DNA from: a virus
DNA: 22,710 nucleotides
Virus record (IMG/VR): IMGVR_UViG_3300025282_000263
Span: 1 to 22,710 of that record
Strand: one strand, 5' to 3'
The notes under the pieces were generated by a model. That model saw only the letters and a program-made list of their open reading frames with translations. It was not told where the DNA came from and searched no databases. The translations under genes and the position numbers were made by a program. This document shows positions 1-9,017 of this stretch, piece after piece (position 1 is the first letter of the stretch; every line of letters starts with the position of its first letter).

Positions 1-1354
1 GCTTCGGAGGGTCTGGGTTAATCGCAGCCCCTCCCGCCTCCGAACCCTGCGGAGGCGTGTGCTGCCCGTACTCAGAGACGCATCCCGCCAGCCAGATGTG
101 CCTGCCCTCAAGCTCCTCGTCCAGGCACGGGTGCGGGTGCGTCAGGCCTGCATCGTAAACAAACTTCACCTCCCGCCACACATCTGCGTGTTTCGGATAC
201 TCCTTCTTCTCCCCGTCGTGCTTCAGGGGAGCGTCAAACTCAGGGGCATCCCCCTCGTCTCCGCTGCGACAGTAGAATGCGTCCAGGGAGATGTGCATCG
301 AGTTGATGGCCTTGCCATCGCCGTCGGTGATGAGGAAATGCTTGTCGGCCCCGTCCCCCGCTGCCTTAGTCCCTCCGACATCAAGAGGCCCGCCTGGGCC
401 GGTTCGCGGGTCGGCTGCGGACTCGCCCGCCTGGGACTTGGCAGACACATGGCCTCCGCACGGATGGTCCCAGAACACGCCACCCCAGGTAGAATTGACC
501 TGTGGGGTCTTGCCGATGTTCAGGGCCAGGGTTCCCCACTTAGTCGCAACATCGGAGTTTGTGGGAATTTCCCCATCGCAGGGGCCACCGAAATTGCCAG
601 GGACCACCCGGCACAGAGCCTGCAAGGGTGCTCGCCGTTTTGTCTCCAGGCCAACGCCCCCCTCGACCTCCCCCAGGTCACACACGAAGGTTCCAAAGTC
701 GCCAAAGAGCGAGTCCCAGTCCGATACCAGGCGTGCGTCGGTCGGCAGGAACACGGTCTCCTCGCGGTCCTCCCGGTTCAGGCCCATCGTCAGACCGGTG
801 TACCCGACGGGGAACCGCTGCCAGAGCCGGGCAGCTTGTTTTTCAGGGGAGAGTATCAACTCGTTTTTATCGTGAGGGGAGTCGCTGAACCAGATGCGGT
901 CATCAAACTGGCGGGCCTTTGAGGGGAACCGCGTGTCTCGGACCCAGGCCTCGGTGCTGCTCTTGAGTTGCCCCTCGGCCTGCTCCCGGTCGGCCTGCTC
1001 CTGTATCGTGGACAGGGTTTTGAGGGGGAGGTATTTCGAGGGCATCGCGGTCCCGAGGGAACGCTCGGATACCTGCGAGGGCCAGGAGAAACGCCACGCG
1101 GGGATGTCCCTCGAGTCGGTGGCGTGCGCGTCCACCGGCCAGAGTTGACCGCCGATGATATCCCCGATAGTTCCGGGCTGGTAAAGGTAGCCCCCCATAC
1201 CCTCGCCGGTTTCCTCCCTGTTTCTAATCTCCACGCCCAGGACGCAGCACCTCATATCCAGGCCGATGCCCTGCTCGTCAAACTCGAGGTGGCGCATCGG
1301 CAGGACACCCGGCCCCGCCCCGTCCGGTCGCCTGCTATCGCCAATTACGCCCAT
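1..1354 (-). CDS. Large virion protein of unknown function, 3' end outside the window
   Basis: The frame is open from an ATG at 1354 to the left edge: 451 codons, no stop, and the end of the gene is not seen. I checked every in-frame triplet by reading the reverse strand. The start is supported by a GGAGAGG Shine-Dalgarno 5-12 bases upstream. The protein starts MGVIGDSRRPDG and has mixed, globular-looking composition with many Trp, Asp and Gly residues, a helical stretch rich in Glu/Gln near residues 110-125, and a Gly/Asp-rich segment around residues 300-340. I do not recognise a family. It lies last in the visible tail module, after the hub-like gene, so a tail-tip, fibre or baseplate protein is the positional guess. 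No signal peptide or membrane helix is evident. Confidence 0.8.
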   Translation of the reverse strand, partial: MGVIGDSRRPDGAGPGVLPMRHLEFDEQGIGLDMRCCVLGVEIRNREETGEGMGGYLYQPGTIGDIIGGQLWPVDAHATDSRDIPAWRFSWPSQVSERSLGTAMPSKYLPLKTLSTIQEQADREQAEGQLKSSTEAWVRDTRFPSKARQFDDRIWFSDSPHDKNELILSPEKQAARLWQRFPVGYTGLTMGLNREDREETVFLPTDARLVSDWDSLFGDFGTFVCDLGEVEGGVGLETKRRAPLQALCRVVPGNFGGPCDGEIPTNSDVATKWGTLALNIGKTPQVNSTWGGVFWDHPCGGHVSAKSQAGESAADPRTGPGGPLDVGGTKAAGDGADKHFLITDGDGKAINSMHISLDAFYCRSGDEGDAPEFDAPLKHDGEKKEYPKHADVWREVKFVYDAGLTHPHPCLDEELEGRHIWLAGCVSEYGQHTPPQGSEAGGAAINPDPPK

Positions 1355-1464
1355 TTCGCCTCTCCTAAACGCCGATATTCGGTGGTAGAAAGCCTCGCAG
1401 GGCCTATCAAAAGTCGCACACAGGCGAACCTCGCGGGCCTGATAGTAAGATATTGGGCCTGCAT
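1345..1464 (-). CDS. Possible 39-aa ORF between tail genes (doubtful)
   Basis: An ATG at 1464 lies three bases after the TGA of the 823-aa gene and opens a 39-codon frame, ending with TAA inside the first codons of the next gene (10-base overlap). This tight packing fits the style of the operon. Against it: no good Shine-Dalgarno precedes the ATG, the last part of the frame is the ribosome-binding site of the next gene, and codon choice is not clearly phage-like. It may only be the spacer between two genes, or serve translational coupling. No function can be proposed. Confidence 0.2.
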   Translation of the reverse strand: MQAQYLTIRPARFACVRLLIGPARLSTTEYRRLGEAKWA

Positions 1465-1466
1465 TG

Positions 1467-3938
1467 TCACTTTTTCAGCCCCACGCTCGCCAAGCCCAAC
1501 ACGACCGCCCGCGTCCCGGAGTCCAGGAAGGAGAAGAATTGGTAGGCAGGTAGCTTTTCCGGCAGGGAGAATGAACTGGTAGCACGGCCATCAGGCGATA
1601 CCTCGAAAGAGACCGTCGAGAGGTGTCCTCGAGGCCCCACGCCATCTCGCATCATCGGGGCAGGGCCGACGCGGGTCTGGTCGTCCGGGGCCAGGCCTAC
1701 CTGCACCGGCTGCTGAAGGTCGCTCGAGGCCCGGCCCTCGATGCGGTCAATATATTCTGTCCAGGTCTGCAGGGCATAGGCCTCCGCGACCGCCTTCAGG
1801 TCCTCGCCGGTCTTGTCAAACCGGCCATCGCCAAAGTTCACCACCCTGTTTTGCAGCCTCCTCGAGAGAGACATTCGGTGGTTGAGGGCATCCATTGGGG
1901 TAAATTTCCCCAGGCCGATACCAAATATCTGCTTGGTGTCGTTCACCCCCTCCTCCGTCCAGGCGACGCGGGCCGTCGCCACGCTCGCAGGCACATGAAT
2001 TTCCATAGCAGGCCCCTGGGCATCCCATCCCGCCTCCTTAGCTGCCACCGGCAGCTTCGTGTGGATGTCCTCGAACTTCACCTCGTGAACGAAACACTGC
2101 CCCATATTATTCGGTGCGCCTGGGATGCAGGTCATCACGAACAGGGCCTTCCAATCGGCCTCGAGTTGAGGGAGGCCCCCGCCCGACCTGGCTGCGTCCC
2201 AGGTGATGGGCCGGATGTGTCGCCCCCCGTGCTTGATGTCGTTGGTGGGGTTATTATCTCGGTTCATCGTGCCGGGGATGAACTGAGCATACATTCGCCC
2301 AGGGTCTGGGAGATACTCCACGCTGAAGATGCCCTGCTCGCCATCTGAAATATTCACCATCGCAGGGATGCCACTAGACTTGTTCACATTCACGCGGTCG
2401 TCGTAGCCCTTCACATTCATCAGGAAGAGGTCGCAGTCGGGGTCCCGCATAAAAATTCGCTGGTTGGGGACGATGGAGTAGTCCGCATAGACGCTGGCCT
2501 TCGCCCTGGTCCCGGTGACGGGGTCGAGCATACAGGCCCTCCAGGGCTTAACATCTACGATGCGGTGCAGGAAGAGTTGGGGCAGGCGAAAGGACCTCCG
2601 AAAATGACCCGCGCAGGCCGAGATGCGACCCATCCAGTCAACCTCCGGTATCGCAGCACCCGAGAGAGCCACGAAGCCCCAGGCATCCATAAAGGGAACC
2701 GCCCCGCGCAGGAGGTGGATGAACTTCAACTGTCCAGGGTAGTCCATCCGGTCTGCCCTGGGGCCTCGCTGCAAGGCCCGCCCACCGCCGAGACCGCGAA
2801 CCGCCCCCCACGCCTTAAACAAGTCGTCGTTAATCTCCACCCAGGTCCCCGTCGCCACCTCTCGTTTTTTGCCTGACTCCGTATCTGTGATGGTCAGCTT
2901 ATGGTCAGAGAGGGGGAGGACATTATCTACGATGAAGCCCTCCAACTTTGCATCTGGTGTGATGATGGCGGTGGATGCGCCTGGCCCACCCAGGCCCCGG
3001 AACGAGAACTTCACCTCGGCCTCGTAGGTGAAATTGACCCGCACCGAGGAGGGCCGGGTCATATTGTTTTTCACGAAGTCCAGGTGGCCCGCATTCTCAA
3101 TCTCCATCATATTGTGAGCCGGAGGGACATCAAACTTCTCCCCCTCATCGTGGTCGTTATAGAGGACCACATTCCCCACCGCGTCCACGAACACCTGCAT
3201 TCCGGGGACCTGGGAGATGGCCCTGGCAAGGGCCTGGTCTGCCCGGTCATCAAACTCGATGTTGTCGCTGGTTATGTCTGTGGCCTCGCCCCCCGCGAAC
3301 TGCTGAAAAGACGGTGCTCGCCGGATGTCCCGTATCGCCCGGCCCCCCAGGTTTTCAGCCTCCGGCAGCATACAGTCCTGGTAGACCTCATCGACAATCT
3401 CGTCGTGGCTCCATATCTCCCCATTGTTCAGGCTGTAGTCCCGGTAGCCGTGGTGGTCCAGGGCCGGTCGCAGGTCGTTGCCATCGTCCATCACCCTCTT
3501 CGTACCCGTCCTCATCGTCATATTGAAGCGACGCAGGCACCACCCATACTGCCACCAGTATCGCCGGTCGGCCACGCGAACGGTGACCAGGTGCTTGTTG
3601 GGTCCAGGGAGGAAGTCGACTATGTAGAGCTTGTCGAACACTATCCTTTTCGGCCTGCGATGCCCTGCGACGGACTCTATCTGCAGCTTGATGGACTTCA
3701 TCCGGCCCGCCCCCCGCGTGCCTCCAGGAACAAAGCCTCCGGGGAGGCCCGCCCGCAGGCCCCGTATCCCCGCCTCGAGTATGGCCTTGTCTGCTGGCCT
3801 GATGGAGAACTCCTCGATGACAGGCTCTACGCCAGCCTGAAGCCTCCACCGCACAGACTGCGAGGCCAGGAGGTCGACGCTCGCTTCGCCCGCGATGAGC
3901 TTGCAGGTCGTGGCTGTGGCTATTTGCTCTCTGGGCAT
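1467..3938 (-). CDS. Large tail-tip or baseplate hub-like protein (823 aa)
   Basis: The ATG at 3938 directly abuts the TAA of the upstream gene (TAAATG), so the start is firm by operon logic. The 823-aa product has an N-terminal part (about 1-150) rich in Arg and beta-type segments. The middle, around residues 220-330, carries a pattern typical of hub proteins: a segment of short helices with DDRADQALARAISQ, then a strand-turn-strand FVDAVGNVVLYN. The C-terminal half has long charged stretches. This reminds me of gp27/GpD-type hub domains, but the resemblance is by eye and weak. Its position, after the tape-measure candidate and another tail gene, fits a tail-tip hub. It could equally be a different structural protein of the tip. 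Confidence 0.85.
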   Translation of the reverse strand: MPREQIATATTCKLIAGEASVDLLASQSVRWRLQAGVEPVIEEFSIRPADKAILEAGIRGLRAGLPGGFVPGGTRGAGRMKSIKLQIESVAGHRRPKRIVFDKLYIVDFLPGPNKHLVTVRVADRRYWWQYGWCLRRFNMTMRTGTKRVMDDGNDLRPALDHHGYRDYSLNNGEIWSHDEIVDEVYQDCMLPEAENLGGRAIRDIRRAPSFQQFAGGEATDITSDNIEFDDRADQALARAISQVPGMQVFVDAVGNVVLYNDHDEGEKFDVPPAHNMMEIENAGHLDFVKNNMTRPSSVRVNFTYEAEVKFSFRGLGGPGASTAIITPDAKLEGFIVDNVLPLSDHKLTITDTESGKKREVATGTWVEINDDLFKAWGAVRGLGGGRALQRGPRADRMDYPGQLKFIHLLRGAVPFMDAWGFVALSGAAIPEVDWMGRISACAGHFRRSFRLPQLFLHRIVDVKPWRACMLDPVTGTRAKASVYADYSIVPNQRIFMRDPDCDLFLMNVKGYDDRVNVNKSSGIPAMVNISDGEQGIFSVEYLPDPGRMYAQFIPGTMNRDNNPTNDIKHGGRHIRPITWDAARSGGGLPQLEADWKALFVMTCIPGAPNNMGQCFVHEVKFEDIHTKLPVAAKEAGWDAQGPAMEIHVPASVATARVAWTEEGVNDTKQIFGIGLGKFTPMDALNHRMSLSRRLQNRVVNFGDGRFDKTGEDLKAVAEAYALQTWTEYIDRIEGRASSDLQQPVQVGLAPDDQTRVGPAPMMRDGVGPRGHLSTVSFEVSPDGRATSSFSLPEKLPAYQFFSFLDSGTRAVVLGLASVGLKK

Positions 3939-5480
3939 TTAACCCCTGGGCATTCCAACTTCAAAGGCCACATTCGGAGCGAGGCCAGGTGGCGGGGCAT
4001 TCGCCCTGCCGATAGCCTCAAAGAGGATATCGAGGTTTTCCCCGACCGCACCATTGACATTGACATACTCAATCTCGAAGGTCTCCTGCCTCTGAATGTA
4101 ATAGATGGAGGTTCCCGAGCGACCGATGACCTCTCGGGTATACCGCGTATCCTGTTTTATCGTATAGCCCCCCCTCCGCGTTGGCCTGAAGCCTCCGAAG
4201 GGTAGAGGGTTTCTTCTGCCACCGGGCATCTCGTGCTCAAAATAGCGCATCGATACCACGATGTTCCGGGTCCGTTTCCCCGGCCCCTGGTACACATACT
4301 TCTCCATATTGTTCTCGGCCCAGACCGGAACGGTCGTCCAGCCGGTCCCGTAGGTGTCGGAGACGGTAACGCTGCCCTCGATAGGAAGGCCCTGGGGCTG
4401 CATCCCCTGCAAGGTGATGGACACATCTATCGTGTTGTTCGCCAGGTCGTACTTGGGGGTCTCCTCGACTATCGCCCTGGCCCCTGCGGGCAGGAAGAAG
4501 AGAGCCTCGTCCAGGAGGTACCGCCTTATTTCGGTGTCATACAGGGTTTTCATCTCCCGGCCCAGGTACGCGGAGACTGCGATACCGGCAGAGAAGTTGA
4601 TGGAGACATCCTGCAGGCGACGGATGTTGGCATCCTCTGCCCCCGACATCACCTTCGTGTGGATGGAGAACTGCTGGTCAACGATGTCCGGGTTATCCAG
4701 GACGGCAGCCCCGCCGATGATGGCCCCCGACCCAGAGGCATCGGCTGCGCCCGCCTGCTTAAAGATAATCTCCTGGTAGGTGCGGGAAAACCGGATGACA
4801 TTGCCCTTGCCCTGCTCGCTCGAGCCGTCGCGGGTGTCGTCAACCTCCGCGATAGGCTCATCCGTCAGTTCCCAACACGACGAGGACCCGCCGATAGAGG
4901 TGAGGACCGCGCTGGCCCTGGCTGCTATCTTGTCCTCGTACTGCTCCCTGGCGGTATCCGTCCCCACCGCCGTCCACTCGCCCGAAATGGTGATGGTCCT
5001 GCGCCTCGAGGGGCTATAGGCGACCCCGACGGTCGTGTTTCGCATCCCCTCTCGATGGTTGCTGGTTAGCTGGTCCTGCGGTAATTGCAGGCTAATCGTC
5101 ACGCGGTAGAGGCGGGAGATGGCGGTGTCGGCCTCGTCGCCGTTTTTCGATATGGAGGCCTCGGCATCGTATCCCAGGCTGGCATCGGTCCCGGTGCCGT
5201 CGTGGGTGAAATAGTAGATGACCGCATTGGCATTGCCATCCCCCGCCGTTATCTTTAGGTCTTGGAATGGCTTACGAAGGGCCTCCTCCACCGTCGCTAC
5301 CTCGGTGGCAAACGCCGAGGGGCTTGCTGCCGTAATGAGCAGGTTGAAGTCCAGGCGAAACCCATCCGTGCTTCGCTCCATTGTTATTTTGCCGGCACGG
5401 GAGTCGATACGCCTCCCGCTGGTGTTGCCGAAGGCCACCCCGCCGTACTCAATCTTCAGGTCTCTTAGGCTTTCTGTCAT
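3939..5480 (-). CDS. Tail structural protein, distal-tail position (513 aa)
   Basis: The start at 5480 overlaps the TGA of the upstream gene as ATGA. The 513-aa product is rich in Thr, Ile, Val and Arg and reads as mostly beta strand, with alternating polar/apolar segments such as YGGVAFGNTSGRRI near the N-terminus and SIYYIQRQETFEIEY near the C-terminus. No catalytic motif, signal peptide or membrane helix is visible. It sits right after the tape-measure candidate and right before the hub-like gene, the slot normally taken by a distal tail protein. It is long for a plain distal tail protein, so it may contain extra domains. The assignment is by synteny only. Confidence 0.85.
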   Translation of the reverse strand: MTESLRDLKIEYGGVAFGNTSGRRIDSRAGKITMERSTDGFRLDFNLLITAASPSAFATEVATVEEALRKPFQDLKITAGDGNANAVIYYFTHDGTGTDASLGYDAEASISKNGDEADTAISRLYRVTISLQLPQDQLTSNHREGMRNTTVGVAYSPSRRRTITISGEWTAVGTDTAREQYEDKIAARASAVLTSIGGSSSCWELTDEPIAEVDDTRDGSSEQGKGNVIRFSRTYQEIIFKQAGAADASGSGAIIGGAAVLDNPDIVDQQFSIHTKVMSGAEDANIRRLQDVSINFSAGIAVSAYLGREMKTLYDTEIRRYLLDEALFFLPAGARAIVEETPKYDLANNTIDVSITLQGMQPQGLPIEGSVTVSDTYGTGWTTVPVWAENNMEKYVYQGPGKRTRNIVVSMRYFEHEMPGGRRNPLPFGGFRPTRRGGYTIKQDTRYTREVIGRSGTSIYYIQRQETFEIEYVNVNGAVGENLDILFEAIGRANAPPPGLAPNVAFEVGMPRG

Positions 5481-6187
5481 CTCGGTCCTGTTCCACCCAT
5501 TCCGGTCTTAGCCAATTTCATAAGGGCTGCGCCAAACTGCTCCCCGGCCTTCCGCGTACCGAAGTGCTGCATCCTTAGCAGGTGCTCGTTCCAGGCCTTG
5601 ACCCCGAAGAAGTAATCCTTCACCTCCGAGATGTCCATCGTCTCGCCCGTCAGCAGAGCAGCCTTCTTCGCGTAGTCCAGGGCCGTCATTGACGAGGTGG
5701 CCGTGGCAGCGACCTGCACGGTCAACTCGCCCACCGTGTTCTCCAGGTTCTTGATGGTCTCCTCAACGATGGCCATTATCTTTTTCTCCAGGTATCCCTT
5801 CTCTCTGGGTTTCCCGGTCTCCGGGTCCCTTTCAGGCCCGAAGGACTCCTGTATCATTCCCTGTATGGCCGGGAAAACCAGCCTCTGAATGAAAATGGCG
5901 AGGGCTGCGTATCCCGCAACAGCACCCAGGCTACCCATCCCGACCCCACCTCCAATTTGACCGTGCCGATGGGCGAAGGCCCGCATCCGCGCCTTACCGC
6001 CGACCGCCATCCTGCCCAACATCCCCTCTTTCTTCTGCGCGGTCTTTTTCTTCTTATCGCCCTTCTCACCCTCCTTGCGCTCCGTCTTGAGGTCGCCGTG
6101 CGCCTTCATCATCTCCTTGACCTGCTTTTTCGCATCGGTGGTATCCACGGTCACTCGGATAACAGCATCATCCATTCGCACAGTCAT
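5477..6187 (-). CDS. Short tape-measure-like protein candidate (236 aa)
   Basis: The ATG at 6187 shares one base with the TAA of the upstream gene (TAATG), and the stop overlaps the next start (ATGA). The N-terminus, with VIRVTVDTTDAKKQVKEM, looks like the start of many tape-measure or minor tail proteins. A very basic Lys-rich stretch follows (about 35-70), then a Gly/Ala-rich hydrophobic segment (about 80-115, GAVAGYAALAIFIQRLVFPA) that could be a membrane-active helix, then an amphipathic helical region to the end. If this is the tape measure it is very short; the usual rule of about 0.15 nm of tail per residue gives a tail of only about 35 nm. It could instead be a different helical tail protein, with the real tape measure elsewhere. 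Confidence 0.85.
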   Translation of the reverse strand: MTVRMDDAVIRVTVDTTDAKKQVKEMMKAHGDLKTERKEGEKGDKKKKTAQKKEGMLGRMAVGGKARMRAFAHRHGQIGGGVGMGSLGAVAGYAALAIFIQRLVFPAIQGMIQESFGPERDPETGKPREKGYLEKKIMAIVEETIKNLENTVGELTVQVAATATSSMTALDYAKKAALLTGETMDISEVKDYFFGVKAWNEHLLRMQHFGTRKAGEQFGAALMKLAKTGMGGTGPR

Positions 6188-7008
6188 TATGGAACCACCA
6201 CGGTCAGGGTTACGGGGTCAGAGACATCAGTCTGGGTCGTCGGGGAACCGCCGGTCCCCTGGGGAGTTCGCTCATCGTAGGTTTGGAACAGGGAATAGCT
6301 ATGGCTCCCCGAGGAAAGGCCGGTATCGCTCTTGCTGGTGTCGGTCGCCCCCACGCTCACGCTGGACCCGTCGGTCGAGGTCGCGGGAGCCGTCGTGCCT
6401 GATGCCCGCCGGAGAATGAGGGCCAGGCGGTCAAACCGGGCCGGTGCGAGTTTCCAGGACAGAGCCACGCTGCCCCCCGTCGAGGCGGTGGCGTTAAAGG
6501 AGGTCGGCGCGGGATAGTACCGGTCCACGCTGGCGAGGAACTCAAAGTTATAGTCCCGGTAGGCTGCGTAGCCATATTGGGGAACCTGGTCTGCTGCCAC
6601 CACGCCCCGGCCACGGTTTTGAATGATGACCCCGTTTTGGATATTAAGGAGCTTCAGTTCACTGTAGAGGCGGTCTTGAATTTCCAGGAGGCCCATCCCC
6701 CCCGACGCGGTTTCGCTCGGCCTGCTGCCTCCGACCAGGGGTATCTCCCCAAGGACATCCTGGGGTAGCGCGGTGACCAGTTGCACCACGAACTCGACGC
6801 TCAGGACAATTTCATCCTCGAACTCAGGGTCGGCCTGCGCGGAGCCAGGCCGGATAAGGGCGAATGGTGGCGGGAGTTGAGGCACAGCATCCTCGGTCGG
6901 CCCCGCCGTGATATACACCTGGTTCCCCCAGACCTTAGTAGAACTTCCGGGCCATACCGCCGAGCGCAGGAGATGGCGTGCTTGTAGGTAGAATTGCCAT
7001 TCATTCAT
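6187..7008 (-). CDS. Tail-terminator-like protein with C-terminal FN3-like domain (273 aa)
   Basis: The start at 7008 overlaps the upstream TGA (ATGA). Two parts can be seen. Residues 1 to about 165 have the layout of a tail terminator/tail completion protein: an N-terminal helix, then VWGNQVYITAG, a Pro-rich stretch with PFALIRPG, then EIVLSVEFVVQLV and a C-terminal YNFEFLASVDRYY strand. Residues from about 168 to the end read as a fibronectin type III-like beta sandwich, PTSFNATASTGGSVALSWKL followed by Ser/Thr-rich strands and SYSLFQTYDE. FN3-like domains are common on phage virions and may bind cell-surface sugar. Both calls are by eye from sequence pattern. The gene lies between a small ORF and the tape-measure candidate, consistent with a tail role. 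Confidence 0.85.
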   Translation of the reverse strand: MNEWQFYLQARHLLRSAVWPGSSTKVWGNQVYITAGPTEDAVPQLPPPFALIRPGSAQADPEFEDEIVLSVEFVVQLVTALPQDVLGEIPLVGGSRPSETASGGMGLLEIQDRLYSELKLLNIQNGVIIQNRGRGVVAADQVPQYGYAAYRDYNFEFLASVDRYYPAPTSFNATASTGGSVALSWKLAPARFDRLALILRRASGTTAPATSTDGSSVSVGATDTSKSDTGLSSGSHSYSLFQTYDERTPQGTGGSPTTQTDVSDPVTLTVVVP

Positions 7009-7319
7009 AGGTTGTTCAGGGCCTCCTCTGCAGCCTGCTTGATGGCCGTGTCCAGGCCCCCCTCGCCTCCCGCGCCGGATGCCTCCAATACTCCCTCCGC
7101 GAGCCGTGTAAGGCGTTCCACGAAGACCTCATCGCCTGCTGTGGCAAGGGCCACGCGGGTCTCGTCGTCCAGGGAAAGCCAATCGTCCAGGTCGACCGTC
7201 CCGCCCCCGCGAAGGAACATTTTAAGCATATCGACAAGGACGCTGGCCGTCTCCTTCTCCATCTTTCCGCTGACGGAGAGGAGGCCCAGGCGATTGGCGA
7301 TACCGTCGCTGAAACTCAT
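7005..7319 (-). CDS. Small helical protein in the tail module (104 aa)
   Basis: Both ends overlap neighbours as ATGA, the strongest evidence that this frame is translated. The 104-aa product is acidic and largely helical, with MEKETASVLVDMLKMFLRG early and a Glu/Ala/Gly-rich C-terminus. It follows the tail-tube-like gene, the place where tail assembly chaperones often sit, but it has no visible slippery heptamer or frameshifted partner. I do not recognise a family. Confidence 0.8.
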   Translation of the reverse strand: MSFSDGIANRLGLLSVSGKMEKETASVLVDMLKMFLRGGGTVDLDDWLSLDDETRVALATAGDEVFVERLTRLAEGVLEASGAGGEGGLDTAIKQAAEEALNNL

Positions 7320-7882
7320 AGCGTCATATCCTCCAGGAGGCCCATATGGTACAGCTTGCCCTCGTCGTCAGGCGCAGCGTGAAAGGCTATCGCCAAACCG
7401 CCCTCGACCGCCGGGGAACTCGAGAGCCTCATCTGGGTGTCGATGAGGGGGATGGCGTTAAAAATGAGCAGGGATGGGTTGTAGTCGGGAGCGTCCGAAC
7501 TGATAAGCAGAGGGAACGAACCGGCAGAGGCCAATTTTCCAGGCTTCGTCATTCCCGCCCCCGCCACCTGCGACTTAATTAGCTGCCGATTAGAGGACCC
7601 GGTATTTGAGGTGTTGGGGAATATGGCACTGATGGCCTCGTCATCCCAGGTACGAAGCACGCCTGTAATAACCGCCTTCTCCGAGGTCCTCAAATAATCA
7701 CAAACACAGTCCCCATATTCTTCTGCACGAACCTCTACATTATTTGGCTCCGAGGTAAAAACGAAGTCCCCGATAATTCCGAGCGCATCCCCGCCGTGCG
7801 GGAACGCGGTCGCCAGGTTGGTAGGCGACTTGCAGATGGCTGCGGTGAACCGCCAGAGGTTACGGGTGTTGGCGAGGGTCAT
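7316..7882 (-). CDS. Tail tube-like protein (188 aa, tentative)
   Basis: The ATG at 7882 overlaps the stop of the gpG-like gene (ATGA). The 188-aa product is a single beta-rich domain: ALGIIGDFVFTSEPNNVEV, then YLRTSEKAVITGVLRTW, then a long loop and a final FNAIPLIDTQMRL. Length, strand pattern and place right after the neck genes fit a tail tube monomer, and no other gene in the window fits better. There is no sheath-like gene beside it, which points to a non-contractile tail. The family call is inference from pattern and order. Confidence 0.85.
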   Translation of the reverse strand: MTLANTRNLWRFTAAICKSPTNLATAFPHGGDALGIIGDFVFTSEPNNVEVRAEEYGDCVCDYLRTSEKAVITGVLRTWDDEAISAIFPNTSNTGSSNRQLIKSQVAGAGMTKPGKLASAGSFPLLISSDAPDYNPSLLIFNAIPLIDTQMRLSSSPAVEGGLAIAFHAAPDDEGKLYHMGLLEDMTL

Positions 7883-8562
7883 TTATCTTCTACTCCTGGG
7901 ACGGGGACGCGCCCCTCGACATAGTCTACGAGGAACTCCCGTATCTCCTCCTTGGTTTCCGGTATTATGCCGAGCATAGGACGGCGATGCACCTTTGTGA
8001 CCAGGACATCCTGGGTGAAAACGAAGCCCATCCGTCCCAGGGCCTCTTTCTTCTGCCCCTTGGCCTTCTTAATCTCCTGTGTGAGCTTGCGCCCCGCAGC
8101 CTCGGTTATCCGCTGGCGACTCTTTCCCCCCATCTGGTGCAGGGCAGCGTATTGTCTCGGAGGCCCCGACCCCCATCCGACCTCGACCGTGTTGGTCTTT
8201 GCCATTCGGCTGAACCGCGTGCTCCCTGGCGACACCGCGTCCAGGAGAAACCCGGTGGTCCCGCGCAGGACAGGCGTGCGGTTAAAGAGGCTCGGCACGA
8301 CACCCAGGCCCCGGTTCAGCCGGTCAAGAGCACCCGCCTTGTTGATAAAGGGCGACTGCATCTTCGGATACCGAACAGGCCATTTTTCCCCGCCGAGGCC
8401 CCCCTCGACAAACGCCATCTGCGTCTGGGAAATGAGTATCCAATCAATGCCGACATTGGCATCAGACCTCATCGCCTTGGGCATCTCCTCCAGGCGGTTC
8501 AGTATCTTGCGGAGACTAAGCCAGAGAGGGTCGTCCCTGGTAGGCTCTGGTATAGATGGCAT
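7879..8562 (-). CDS. Mu gpG-like virion morphogenesis / tail completion protein (227 aa)
   Basis: The start at 8562 has a full AAGGAGGTG Shine-Dalgarno, formed partly by the stop codon of the gene before (TAAGGAGG). The 227-aa protein shows the order typical of the phage virion morphogenesis family (Mu gpG; also related to HK97 gp10): an N-terminal helix LSLRKILNRLEEM, a W-containing middle with RTPVLRGTTGFLLDAV, then VEVGWGSGPPRQYAALHQMGG, where the pattern of small residues followed by YAALHQ-G is characteristic. A basic region follows (about 155-175). Proteins of this group act at the head-tail neck. Placement between the gp36-like gene and the tail tube candidate agrees with this. Confidence 0.88.
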   Translation of the reverse strand: MPSIPEPTRDDPLWLSLRKILNRLEEMPKAMRSDANVGIDWILISQTQMAFVEGGLGGEKWPVRYPKMQSPFINKAGALDRLNRGLGVVPSLFNRTPVLRGTTGFLLDAVSPGSTRFSRMAKTNTVEVGWGSGPPRQYAALHQMGGKSRQRITEAAGRKLTQEIKKAKGQKKEALGRMGFVFTQDVLVTKVHRRPMLGIIPETKEEIREFLVDYVEGRVPVPGVEDK

Positions 8563-8573
8563 GAAGCACCTCC

Positions 8574-9017
8574 TTAGCGGTCATTGGCTCGGGGATGCCC
8601 TGGTACGAACTTGTCGAACTTCGCCCGGTCGAAGAGGGGACGGACGGTCTGCCCTGTATCCCGGTCCTCGGCTGTCGGGGTAAGCATCGAGGTCGACTTC
8701 GGCACGACCCTCTTGCGGAGGTTTTTCAGCTTCTCGAGGTAGTCCTCGTGGGCCATCCGGGAGGACTCGCCCCCACTAGCCCGCATCATCAATTTCGATA
8801 TCACGCCCTCCACGGCCACATTTATATCCTGGGCTGCGGTGGAGGCGTTTTCGTCATAGGCCCGTCCGACGACACTCAAAAACTCACTCTCGACATCGTC
8901 GCAAGCGTAGCCCAACCTGGCAGAGTCGACCGATGTCGCGGTCGGCAGGTCCGGGTTGGTGAGGTTGATGAGCCTCTGCGAGCTGTATCGATTGGTGGTG
9001 TTTGTTGAGAGGGCCAT
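8574..9017 (-). CDS. Head-tail connector, Mu gp36/DUF1320-like (147 aa)
   Basis: The ATG at 9017 shares one base with the upstream TAA (TAATG). The 147-aa product begins with RYSSQRLINLTNPD and goes on with SARLGYACDDVESEFLSVVG, the helical pattern seen in DUF1320/Mu gp36 connectors: an N-terminal RY motif, an aspartate-led helix and a packed second helix. The C-terminal third is more basic and less ordered. It sits directly before the gpG-like gene, as in Mu-type morphogenesis clusters. The family call is from pattern and synteny; another gp6-type adaptor is possible. Confidence 0.85.
   Translation of the reverse strand: MALSTNTTNRYSSQRLINLTNPDLPTATSVDSARLGYACDDVESEFLSVVGRAYDENASTAAQDINVAVEGVISKLMMRASGGESSRMAHEDYLEKLKNLRKRVVPKSTSMLTPTAEDRDTGQTVRPLFDRAKFDKFVPGHPRANDR

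Noticed and set aside
59-1582. Several overlapping plus-strand frames at the left end
   Set aside because: They are shadows of the minus-strand gene that runs from 1354 off the left edge, which has a good start signal and a coherent product.
2901-4205. Long plus-strand open frame of 434 codons
   Set aside because: It lies opposite the 823-aa and 513-aa genes, which have firm starts and coupled stops. Its product is rich in His/Arg/Pro/Val in the way of a GC-rich antisense shadow, and no ribosome-binding site fits.
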